Origin: Verrucomicrobiota bacterium
Lineage (GTDB): Bacteria > Verrucomicrobiota > Verrucomicrobiia > Limisphaerales > UBA11320
Length of the DNA: 64,000 bases
Assembly (NCBI GenBank): GCA_016199985.1
Contig: JACQFQ010000013.1
Coordinates: 1 to 64,000 of the forward strand
Direction: 5' to 3'
Of this stretch, positions 53,021 to 60,624 are shown piece by piece (position 1 is the first letter of the stretch; the number at the start of each line of letters is the position of its first letter). The notes under the pieces were generated by a model. The model was not told the DNA's origin. It worked only from the letters and a program-made list of their open reading frames with translations, and searched no databases. The translations under genes were made by a program, and so were the position numbers.

Positions 53021-53674
53021 ATGGTGAGCACCACGAAAACAGTGCAGCCGGACGAAGACCACATAAAGCTGGGGTTCCTCGGCTCGTACGAAGAGCGCGC
53101 CGAGGCACTCGAGCAGCTTTGGCAAATGTACTCATCCCGCCTGACATCGTATGTGGAAGGTGAATTTCCGGCTTTACCCAAGGATTTGGTCGCCAATGCG
53201 GTTCTTGATGCTTACCGGCAGTTGTTTTCAAAGGTTGAAGCGCAGGATTTTGACTTGGACAGGCCATTGGTGAACTGGTTGTTCAAGACCTGTTGGCGCC
53301 GCGCCGCTGATGAGAGGCGAAAATACGTGAGACGGCCGTTGAACTCCGCAGAACTGTTGGATTGCATCGGCAATGACCTGGAGGGAACAGAAGTCGGGTC
53401 CGACTGGCAGGAACTGGCTCGGCAAGATAAAGCGAAAGAAGCAGCCGAGGAGTTCCGCCGCTTTCTCCTGACGTTGCCAGACGTACAACATCAAGTGGCC
53501 CAGGTCGAAGCGGATTTCTACCCGGACAAGCCCAATCGTGAAGAGATTTGTGAGGAAATCTATCGTCGAACCGGAAAACGGCCGACGGTTGTGCAAGTCA
53601 AGAGCGCCCGTGCGCAGATTTGGCAAAAACTTCGTTCATTTGTCGAACGTCGAAAGAACAGGAAGAACGTATGA
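53021..53674 (+). CDS. ECF-like RNA polymerase sigma factor
   Basis: 217 residues from ATG 53021. A sigma-70 region 2 is visible in LTSYVEGEFPALPKDLVANA through RPLVNWLFKTCWRRAADERR (residues 41-105), with the basic DNA-binding helix at its end. The C-terminal part (about 150-212) has REEICEEIYRRTGKRPTVVQ and VKSARAQIWQKLRSFVERRK, compatible with region 4 helix-turn-helix. Divergent from the Ubl operon and followed by coupled genes for a small protein and an ImmA/IrrE peptidase. Likely directs transcription of the island; a DNA-binding repressor role is an alternative. Confidence 0.72.
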   Translation: MVSTTKTVQPDEDHIKLGFLGSYEERAEALEQLWQMYSSRLTSYVEGEFPALPKDLVANAVLDAYRQLFSKVEAQDFDLDRPLVNWLFKTCWRRAADERRKYVRRPLNSAELLDCIGNDLEGTEVGSDWQELARQDKAKEAAEEFRRFLLTLPDVQHQVAQVEADFYPDKPNREEICEEIYRRTGKRPTVVQVKSARAQIWQKLRSFVERRKNRKNV

Positions 53675-54057
53675 AAACGCCGCCTCAACAGGACCGCGAA
53701 GACCGGGCTGTTGATGCCCTGGTCGCGGCCGCTCTGCGTCAAGCAGAGTTCAACGAACCCAGCGACGAGGAGATTCAGAAATTCCTCGCCAATGTCCCGC
53801 CGATGTCACCGGAAGGGAAAGCAGCCCTCGATGCTTTGGGGCCGGATATTGTCCAACGCATCACCCAAGCATCATCAAGGCAGTCACCATCCGCTCGCGC
53901 CACACAGGCCGAAGAAGAACTCTCGCCTCTCTATATGGCGATGAATCGCAAGAACGCCTCCGGCGAGATGGATGCTCGCACCAAGGAGGAACTGGAAAAG
54001 AAGCGCAAGGAAGCACTCGAACGCATCAAGAACCGCAAGAAGCAACGCGGCAAATGA
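53671..54057 (+). CDS. Small charged protein between sigma factor and ImmA peptidase
   Basis: 128 residues; the start is set by the ATGA overlap with the sigma gene. It is rich in Glu, Lys and Arg, with SDEEIQKFLANVPPMSPEGK in the middle and a basic coiled tail (KEELEKKRKEALERIKNRKK). There is no signal peptide, membrane segment or family I recognise. By position it could be an anti-sigma factor or the substrate of the next-encoded peptidase, as ImmA often cleaves a regulator encoded next to it; this is inference. Confidence 0.7.
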   Translation: MKTPPQQDREDRAVDALVAAALRQAEFNEPSDEEIQKFLANVPPMSPEGKAALDALGPDIVQRITQASSRQSPSARATQAEEELSPLYMAMNRKNASGEMDARTKEELEKKRKEALERIKNRKKQRGK

Positions 54058-54857
54058 AGATTGGCGAGGTCGAGCAACAGGCGGACGATGTTTTGTCCGC
54101 CTACGAAGTGTGTACCGCTCCGGTCGATGTGCTGACAATTGCAAAGGCAGAGGGAATCGAATTGGCCGAAGGTGACTACGCGGAGCCGTTCTGTGGCCGC
54201 ATCGAATACCATCGCGAGGTCGGAAGTTTTGTTCTGTTCCATCCCCGGCTGGAAACGGCCAGGAGCTTGGGCCGCGCTCGATTCTCGATTGCGCACGAGC
54301 TGGGTCACTATTTCCTGGAGCATCACCGTGCGATGCTCATGTCGGGAGGAAGCCACAATTCCACCAGCGATTTCATCTGTGACGACGCTTTGGAACGCGA
54401 AGCGGATGGATTCGCGGCTGCATTGCTGATTCCGTCTTTCGCGCTTCGACAACGACTTGCGCGTCGCCGGTTTATGACCTTGCGCGAAGTCCTCGCGCTG
54501 GCGCAGGAATGGCAAAGTTCCGCCACGAGTGCTGCCATCCGCTACGCCCGCTTCACGTCGGAAGCGTGCAGCGTTGTAGTTTCGCAAGACGGTATCGTCC
54601 AGTTCTACTCACCGTCCGATGAAGCGAGGGCGATGGGGTTTGGCTTCTTGCGCAAGGGAGCGCCCGTTCCTTCACGCTCGAAAACGTTCGACGCGGGGAA
54701 GCCTGATGTCGCAAATGACATTCGCGAAGGCACAAGCAACACCGAGGACTGGTTCTCTGAGCGACGATTCCACCGGGAGCTTTGGGAAGAAGCTTTCCCC
54801 CTTGGCGGCACCGGCATGGTGCTTACGCTCCTTGCTCTGAAAACAGGGCCGGACTGA
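54054..54857 (+). CDS. ImmA/IrrE family metallo-endopeptidase
   Basis: 267 residues starting in an ATGA overlap. The gluzincin-like motif HELGH is at 81-85 within FSIAHELGHYFLEHH, and a third ligand is in LEREADGFAAALLIP (E116). This is the ImmA/IrrE signature. The C-terminal 130 residues form a second domain (GAPVPSRSKTFDAGKP region) common in IrrE-like proteins. These peptidases inactivate a partner regulator after stress or phage signals and derepress mobile or defence genes. Here the likely partner is the small protein or the sigma factor encoded directly upstream. Confidence 0.88.
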   Translation: MKIGEVEQQADDVLSAYEVCTAPVDVLTIAKAEGIELAEGDYAEPFCGRIEYHREVGSFVLFHPRLETARSLGRARFSIAHELGHYFLEHHRAMLMSGGSHNSTSDFICDDALEREADGFAAALLIPSFALRQRLARRRFMTLREVLALAQEWQSSATSAAIRYARFTSEACSVVVSQDGIVQFYSPSDEARAMGFGFLRKGAPVPSRSKTFDAGKPDVANDIREGTSNTEDWFSERRFHRELWEEAFPLGGTGMVLTLLALKTGPD

Positions 54858-54885
54858 TCGCGCGCGACCGATTTAACCAAACCGC

Positions 54886-54913
54886 TTGCACTTTCTGCGC
54901 GGCGTGATACAAA
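54886..54913 (+). promoter_or_regulatory. Candidate sigma-70 promoter
   Basis: TTGCAC (54886-54891) and TACAAA (54908-54913) are separated by 16 bases, about 93 bases before the 65-residue protein start. The match to TTGACA/TATAAT is partial, so the call is tentative. It would allow the last two genes to be transcribed apart from the sigma/ImmA genes. Confidence 0.3.
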
Positions 54914-55005
54914 ACGCCATTCCTTCCAGCCACACGGTCAACGCAACCGAGTTGCGATAACGGGACCGGGTGAATACGGAAGGCGGCCATCGGCAAACGA
55001 CACCA

Positions 55006-55203
55006 ATGACCAAAACCAAGCAGACCTTGCACAAGGGAGATGGCGTGACCCAGCTGGCTCACGAGACCAAGCGTTGGATTGCTTCCAGCAAAGGCCAGGA
55101 AACCATTCGACGAGCTTTGGCCGCAGCCAACCGCACGACTCAGCGCCTGGCGGAAGTCCGCAGTGTCAGTCGCGAGGCGTTGCACGAACCAGTGACTCGG
55201 TGA
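55006..55203 (+). CDS. 65-residue helical protein paired with the cysteine peptidase gene
   Basis: 65 residues from ATG 55006 (MTKTKQTLHKGDGVTQLAHE), with an in-frame upstream GTG-type extension discounted. The sequence is helix-forming with a pattern RRALAAANRTTQRLAEVRSV and ends REALHEPVTR, like small antitoxin or adaptor proteins. It lies 7 bases before the 519-residue gene, so co-expression is likely. No family was recognised; a partner or antitoxin role is inference from size and linkage. Confidence 0.7.
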   Translation: MTKTKQTLHKGDGVTQLAHETKRWIASSKGQETIRRALAAANRTTQRLAEVRSVSREALHEPVTR

Positions 55204-55210
55204 TTCCCTC

Positions 55211-56770
55211 ATGGCCAACGCGTTCGAGGTTGCACCTTACTCCATCGACGCGTTGAAACGATTGCTGCGTCGGGGCGCCAGAGCGTCGGCGCTTGTAGTA
55301 AGCCGCAAGCAGCACACGCAGTACTTCCGAAATTACTTCAAGGCACTCAACGCGAAGACCATCGTCTCCGAGGCCGACTACATCGATCGGGATTACCTCG
55401 AAGACTTCGCCGGGTACTACGTTCGTTGCTTTCCCAATTACGCCCGGCGTTGCCGGCGGCTTCACTTTTTTGATTTCACTTTCTCCAAAGCGGACTTCAC
55501 GAACCTGCTTGCTTCGCAGGCCGACAAAAAGACACTCGCGCGCTTTCAGAAGGGCTACTTGGGATTTCTCGTTGTCAAGCCACTGCCGGAAACCATCATC
55601 GGGCGCACCTGTTTGCGAACGTATATCGAGAAGGACGAGCGCTGCTTTCCAATTACGCGCCACTACGAGGCCAATCTTTTCGGCATCCCTCTGACGGTCA
55701 AGTCGCTCGCTTACCAAGAGCAGGACCGCGTGGCTGCGGCTTGCGCGACGAGTGCTCTCTGGTCGGTCTTCCACGGCACAGGGAAGCTCTTTCATCACCA
55801 CATCCCGTCTCCAGTCGAGATTACCCGTGCGGCCAACGTCTTTGTTCCCTCGAGCAGCCGCAGTTTGCCGAGCAGTGGACTCAGCGTCTTCCAGATGGCA
55901 CAGGCAATGCGCAGCGTGAGCCTGGAGCCGTATTACGTGAAGGCTTCGAACGATTACGTCCTCAAAAGCACTCTCTACGCTTATCTGCGCGGGCGAGTCC
56001 CCGTGCTGCTGGGGATCGACCTTTATGAAATGGAGAAAGGAAAGGCCCATTTCGACGGCAAACATGCTGTCACAGCCACCGGCTTTCGCCTTGAGAAGCT
56101 CAAGCCGGAGCCTCATGGCGACACTAAATTTCTTCTGCGTGCCTCTCGGATGAACAAGCTCTACGCGCACGACGATCAAGTGGGACCATTTGCACGAATG
56201 ATCTTGGATGGTGTGGAAGTAATGACCCGGTCCACTGGTAAGCAAACCTCGTTGACCACCTCATGGGTGCCGCGCTTCGGCGATCAAATTCGCGCGGTTC
56301 CCGACGTCATGCTGGTGCCGCTGTACCACAAGATTCGCATTCCCTTTGACAGGGTACATGATGCCGTGGTGCGCTTCGACAGCTTCGTGGAAGAACTCCG
56401 AAAACTAGCGCCAAACGTGCTTCGAGAAAGATTTGAGTGGGACATCTACCTGACCAATGGCAACGAACTCAAGAGCGAGATTCTGAAAGCGGACTCCATC
56501 AGTGGGAGCGAGAAGCAACAAGTGTTGTCCCAGCCGATGCCTCGCTTCATCTGGCGTGCCGCCGCGCGATTCGGAGGGACAACCATTCTTGACCTGCTTT
56601 TCGACGCCACTGATATCGAGCAAGGAGACTTTTTTGTTCGCGCAGTTGAATATGATACCGGTGTCTCAAAGTTCTTCCGCCTGATTGCACGCGAACGCTC
56701 TCTACTGCGTTTGTTTGATCTTGGAGGCGAATCCCGGATTATAAATTGGTTTGCCAAACAACAGGCGTAG
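55211..56770 (+). CDS. Putative papain/C39-like cysteine peptidase
   Basis: 519 residues from ATG 55211. A papain-fold core is suggested by the Cys motif QDRVAAACATSALW (Cys178 at the start of a helix, with Gln171 ahead as a possible oxyanion residue), the His motif GKHAVTATGF (His285), and an Asp or Asn candidate in YAHDDQVGPFARM (D321). The spacing (about 107 residues Cys to His) is normal for C39-like or peptidase C1-like enzymes. The 150-residue N-terminal and 190-residue C-terminal parts have no recognised domain. Next to a ubiquitin-like conjugation operon it could be a second protease acting on the modifier or an effector; this is inference. Confidence 0.7.
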   Translation: MANAFEVAPYSIDALKRLLRRGARASALVVSRKQHTQYFRNYFKALNAKTIVSEADYIDRDYLEDFAGYYVRCFPNYARRCRRLHFFDFTFSKADFTNLLASQADKKTLARFQKGYLGFLVVKPLPETIIGRTCLRTYIEKDERCFPITRHYEANLFGIPLTVKSLAYQEQDRVAAACATSALWSVFHGTGKLFHHHIPSPVEITRAANVFVPSSSRSLPSSGLSVFQMAQAMRSVSLEPYYVKASNDYVLKSTLYAYLRGRVPVLLGIDLYEMEKGKAHFDGKHAVTATGFRLEKLKPEPHGDTKFLLRASRMNKLYAHDDQVGPFARMILDGVEVMTRSTGKQTSLTTSWVPRFGDQIRAVPDVMLVPLYHKIRIPFDRVHDAVVRFDSFVEELRKLAPNVLRERFEWDIYLTNGNELKSEILKADSISGSEKQQVLSQPMPRFIWRAAARFGGTTILDLLFDATDIEQGDFFVRAVEYDTGVSKFFRLIARERSLLRLFDLGGESRIINWFAKQQA

Positions 56771-57187
56771 TTGCCGTTACTCCCGTAGGTCTGATCCGCC
56801 CTTGACCAACGCGCGCTTCGTTTGGCGACTGTGCTAGCGACCAGTTCATGAGAATGAGAGGAAAGTAAGCAGGGAATTGGTTGACCGCGCTCCGGGGAAT
56901 CGTGGAAAAAAGTCTCCCACGTCTTGCGAAGCCGGACCGGCGATCACACCAGGAGGGCGATTCATTCGCGATCCCCGCTGTCCGTCGTCGCACCGGCTGC
57001 GTCAGATGGGGGAGGCAGGAGCGATAGCGAAGCGACGAGTCACACCAGGGTTCTCATGAACTCATAGCTATGGAACGGCCCAGAAGTTTGCAATTTCGAA
57101 AAGCCTTACAGCTCCAGACCTCAATCGTCACACCAGCGAACGGCTTCTCAAGCTCGGGGAACACAAAGTGATGGCGTTGCTCCTGTC
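56771..57187. other. Intergenic region, no gene seen
   Basis: A 417-base gap between convergent genes at the right edge of the island. The 9-mer TCACACCAG occurs three times (56944, 57041, 57128), at uneven spacing. No hairpin, RNA gene or attachment site is apparent. Confidence 0.5.
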
Positions 57188-60070
57188 CTACAAGCTCCGG
57201 AGCCGGAAGAATTTCACGCGCTCATTGACCTCGATGGTCACCCGGTCGATGCCGCCCGATGCGACGGCAGGCTTCGTAACGCTGATCCAGGAGTCGGGCA
57301 AGAGATTGGTGGAACACTCCAGCACAAACCGGTCGAAGACCTCCGGCCACGAGATGATGACTTGCTGGCCCAAGCGCTGAACGGACAGTTGAGGCAGTAG
57401 CGGCGCACTGTCCTCAGCGGAATGGAAGCCATCCTCGGCCTGGAGAATCACCCGGGCGTTGCTCTCGGGCGCCGGAAGTGAAGCCAGGCTCACGGTGAGC
57501 TGGGTGAGATCCGCATCCGTGACGAGCAGGTAGCGATCGGCCCCGTTCGGCGAATACAGAACGGAGTAGCGGAGCGAATCGCCATCCGGATCGGAGCCGC
57601 TCCAGCGCAGGCGCACCGCCGCGTTGGTCTGTTGCACCGAAAGGATCCGGACCGCAGGCGGAGCAGCGCTGGACGTGGCGGAAGCCAGCGGCGCGCCTTC
57701 TTTGAGAAGTCGGACCGAATGCGTGTTCGGCGGGAGATCGAGGACAAAATTGAAAGCAGACGAGTCCAGCGCACGGTCGCCGTCGAAGCCAAGATGCTGC
57801 AGGAAGGACAAGGTAAACGGGACAGTGCCGACGACATTGTTGGCCTGGTCTCGAAACTCAATCGCATACGGACCCGGCTGCGGCGACTCGAAGCTAAACG
57901 TCGTGGTGGACACGATGAAGGGATCGAATGCCGCTTTGCCAGCCTGGCTGACCCTACCGGAAATCAAAATAACCTGGCGCGGCGGCGCGGCCACCAGATC
58001 GAAAGCTTGCTTCCGCCGTTGCAGCTCCTTGGTCAGCCGGGGATAAAGATATTCGTAAGCCGATTGGCGAGTCCAGGCGCGGACATCCCCACCTCCCTCG
58101 AGCGCAGCCCCAATGCCAGCCGGAACGGCGGAGCGACCCGTACCACTCATGTATCCATAAACCGCTCCCAGGGCGATGGGTTCAGGCTCAGGTTGCGGCG
58201 GATTTTTGCTGGCATCCACTGTAATGAACACGCCGGCGCCAGCGTCCGAAGTCACCGGAAGATCGTCATCACGTTTCTTCAGCACTGGCCTCAGGCCGCT
58301 GACATCGAAGGCCATCTCCTCCTCCAGAATATAGTACCCCGCAGAGGTGCCTTGGGCATCCATCTTCTCCCCATGGGCTGCATTCACTCCCCCCCCGGAG
58401 CTCGGGTTCGCATAGTCATCTCCAAAGCCCTGCGTGTGACCAATCTCGTGAGCCACCGTGGACCCGATGATCACCGCATTGGGTCGGAGCAGAGTGGGAT
58501 CGCCGCTGGGGATGCGGTCCAGGGTGATGACAGTCTTGGGACTTGGTTGATTGCGCAAGGTAAAGCCCAGCAAGGAAACCCCCTCATCCTTTCCAGCGGG
58601 AGCGTTGTTGGCGCCAACCACATTGTTCGCCACGGCCAGGACGAAGTTGTTTTGAGGACTGGTCTGCCCGTAAAGATTGGTCACAGCCTTGTCATTGCGG
58701 AGAATCTGGCAGAGGAAATGTTTCTGGAATCGACTCAGGTCGTTGCAATCCAGCTCACTTCTCCCATCAAGGTCATATCGAGGCAGGACTGTGACCTGCA
58801 CGTGCTCCTCGTCCACGGGATAGACGCGGCGAAGAAAGTCACCGGCCTGCTCCAGCAGGACCCCATCAGCGGTATCCGGACCAGGGGCCGGGGAATCCTC
58901 CGGGCCAATCAGATTGCCTTTCCCGTCGTCAAGACCCACCGGGAGGACGAAAATGTTGATCTGCACGCTTTCGCGAAACAGACACGTGAGCGTGTCGGTC
59001 ATCTCAGGAAGGACGCCGGCGCTTCTCGGAGAAACGCGAACAGAAAAGGTATGTGTACCGGCGGTAAGCAGTCGGTTTGCGGTGTCGCCGGTGATGAAAA
59101 AATTGAGACTATCCTCGGCTCGGCGACGCTGGCCCAAAGTGAAACTGTGACCCAACGGATAGAACTTTCCGCTGCTGCGAAACAGCTCATCCGACGCGCA
59201 GCTGCCTGCGTCGCCATCGACGCACAGGGAGGCGTCCACGTCAGCCGTGGGGCCGTCGACACCGGTGTCACCAAACACCCGCACCACCAGGTCCTTTCCC
59301 GCGACCAGCGCATAACTGCACCCGCCCACGAGCGCCGGCTGACGGTTGAGAACTGTTTGGATCGGCACCGTGCGAATTCTGGAGATAAGAAACTCAGCGG
59401 TCACGGCGCCGACATTATCGTCATACCAACCTGCAGGGAGGGTGCCGCCGCAATGATCGGGGATGCCCAGGAAAAGACGCGTCGCGTTCGTGGGAACGAT
59501 GAATCGTTGAACCTGTCCCAAGGCCGTCAGCCCATCTCCAATATAAAAGACCTGGCCGATGCCAGGCTCCAGGTTTGTGAAGGCGAGGCTGATCGCGGCG
59601 AAATTGATGGCCGGTGGCGCCGGGTTCACGGGCTCGATGTCTGAGAGAAAGACCCCCACCAGGCAGGCATAGCGTTGAGCCTCAAAACCCGAGATACCAT
59701 TCACGGGGCTGATGATAAAGCCACTGGGTCCGCTGTCGGATCCATGCCCCTCCGGCAAAGCCGCGCCGCCGAACGCTACATCAATCGTGCCGGTAACCTT
59801 GGAGAATGTGAGCACTTGTCCGCAAGCGGCAGGAAAGGAGAACGAAACGGGCGGCAAGCCTCCTCCTCCACCCGTTTGTGGCGTGTTTTTGGGTGATGAG
59901 TGCCCCGCCCCAAAGATGTTGCAGCGGGCATCCACCACGAGTGTAGCTGCATGAAGACCAGGAGTGAAAGACAGAGACAGAGCTGATCCCAGGAAGGCTG
60001 AAGTCGCACCAACGCGGGTGACTTTGACGCTCAGGATCCTCAGGAGAGATCTTACGAGGCCATTTCTCAT
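57188..60070 (-). CDS. Large secreted metalloprotease with LecA-like domain
   Basis: 960 residues from ATG 60070 (an in-frame GTG at 60079 adds three). A signal peptide spans about residues 1-42 (ends LHAAT). Residues 85-230 look like a PA-IL/LecA-type galactose-binding sandwich (GQVFYIGDGLTALGQ, GWYDDNVGAVTAEF). The active-site motif HEIGHTQGFGDDY (541-553) has the HExxHxxG core with Asp, not His, at the third-ligand position, as in the variant HExxHxxGxxD. The C-terminal 200 residues hold fibronectin-III-like strands (VRLRWSGSDPDGDSLRYSVL) and a closing sandwich ending FFRLRSL. Probably extracellular. It is the second secreted protease in the window and is not closely related to the first. 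Confidence 0.82.
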   Translation of the reverse strand: MRNGLVRSLLRILSVKVTRVGATSAFLGSALSLSFTPGLHAATLVVDARCNIFGAGHSSPKNTPQTGGGGGLPPVSFSFPAACGQVLTFSKVTGTIDVAFGGAALPEGHGSDSGPSGFIISPVNGISGFEAQRYACLVGVFLSDIEPVNPAPPAINFAAISLAFTNLEPGIGQVFYIGDGLTALGQVQRFIVPTNATRLFLGIPDHCGGTLPAGWYDDNVGAVTAEFLISRIRTVPIQTVLNRQPALVGGCSYALVAGKDLVVRVFGDTGVDGPTADVDASLCVDGDAGSCASDELFRSSGKFYPLGHSFTLGQRRRAEDSLNFFITGDTANRLLTAGTHTFSVRVSPRSAGVLPEMTDTLTCLFRESVQINIFVLPVGLDDGKGNLIGPEDSPAPGPDTADGVLLEQAGDFLRRVYPVDEEHVQVTVLPRYDLDGRSELDCNDLSRFQKHFLCQILRNDKAVTNLYGQTSPQNNFVLAVANNVVGANNAPAGKDEGVSLLGFTLRNQPSPKTVITLDRIPSGDPTLLRPNAVIIGSTVAHEIGHTQGFGDDYANPSSGGGVNAAHGEKMDAQGTSAGYYILEEEMAFDVSGLRPVLKKRDDDLPVTSDAGAGVFITVDASKNPPQPEPEPIALGAVYGYMSGTGRSAVPAGIGAALEGGGDVRAWTRQSAYEYLYPRLTKELQRRKQAFDLVAAPPRQVILISGRVSQAGKAAFDPFIVSTTTFSFESPQPGPYAIEFRDQANNVVGTVPFTLSFLQHLGFDGDRALDSSAFNFVLDLPPNTHSVRLLKEGAPLASATSSAAPPAVRILSVQQTNAAVRLRWSGSDPDGDSLRYSVLYSPNGADRYLLVTDADLTQLTVSLASLPAPESNARVILQAEDGFHSAEDSAPLLPQLSVQRLGQQVIISWPEVFDRFVLECSTNLLPDSWISVTKPAVASGGIDRVTIEVNERVKFFRLRSL

Positions 60071-60433
60071 AAGCGACACTTTTGAATTACATTAACGTGC
60101 TCAGATTTCGTGCCCGCTGTCAAAGCACGAGTGTCGTATGCGAGAAGAACCTCATTTGGAGGGCTGGCGCGCGGAGGCGTAGCGACACGGGAAGTCTGCC
60201 GAAGCCCGACCCCCGCCCCAGGAGCTTCGGCGGGCAGCCTTGCTCTCACTCGGCTTCCTCCATCGCCAAAAGCGAAGGGGCACAAGCGAGCGAAGGAGGA
60301 ACAGGTGGAAATCTCGAATCTCTGGAAGGGGGCTTGCCACAAGCCGTAGCAACAGGGGAGGTCCGTCGAAGCCCGCCTACACCCAAGGGGCTTTGGCGAG
60401 GCGCCCTTGCTCACACTACGTTTGAGCGAAGGC
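60071..60433. repeat. tRNA-proximal region with degenerate direct repeat
   Basis: Two copies of a ~90-nt GC-rich segment, about 60175-60265 and 60338-60428, align with gaps; both contain GTAGC-AC-GGG, CGAAGCCCG, a GGxGCTTxGGCG core and CCTTGCTC. The second copy ends just before the 3' end of the tRNA-Arg gene. No protein family matches either strand; this kind of tRNA-adjacent sequence is often mis-annotated as a short ORF. Confidence 0.55.
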
Positions 60434-60510
60434 TGGTGCACCCACCAGGAGTTGAACCTGGAACCTTCTGATCCGTAGTCAGATGCTCTATCCAATTGAG
60501 CTATGAGTGC
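60434..60510 (-). tRNA. tRNA-Arg(ACG)
   Basis: The minus strand folds into a complete cloverleaf of 77 nt. The acceptor stem pairs GCACTCA with TGGGTGC (one G-U), the anticodon loop is CTACGGA with anticodon ACG, the T arm contains GGTTCAACTCC, and the CCA end is encoded (60434-60436). ACG with A34 is read as inosine and covers CGU, CGC and CGA. Confidence 0.97.
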
Positions 60511-60624
60511 AAAACCGAGGGGCAGAAATTAGTGACGCACTCCCCGCGGGGCAAGTGCTATTTTCTCAATCCCCATTTTCTCTCCGCTTGTTTGCCCCCG
60601 GCGTCCGACCGGCGCCGGGTCCTC

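Noticed and set aside
56944..57136. TCACACCAG 9-mer three times near 57 kb
   Set aside because: Spacing is uneven (97 and 87 bases) and flanks are unrelated; not a CRISPR array or iteron set.
60110..60349. Short plus-strand frame next to the tRNA (MPAVKARVSYARRTSFGG)
   Set aside because: It overlies the degenerate repeat, has no family, and such tRNA-adjacent frames are a known annotation artefact.
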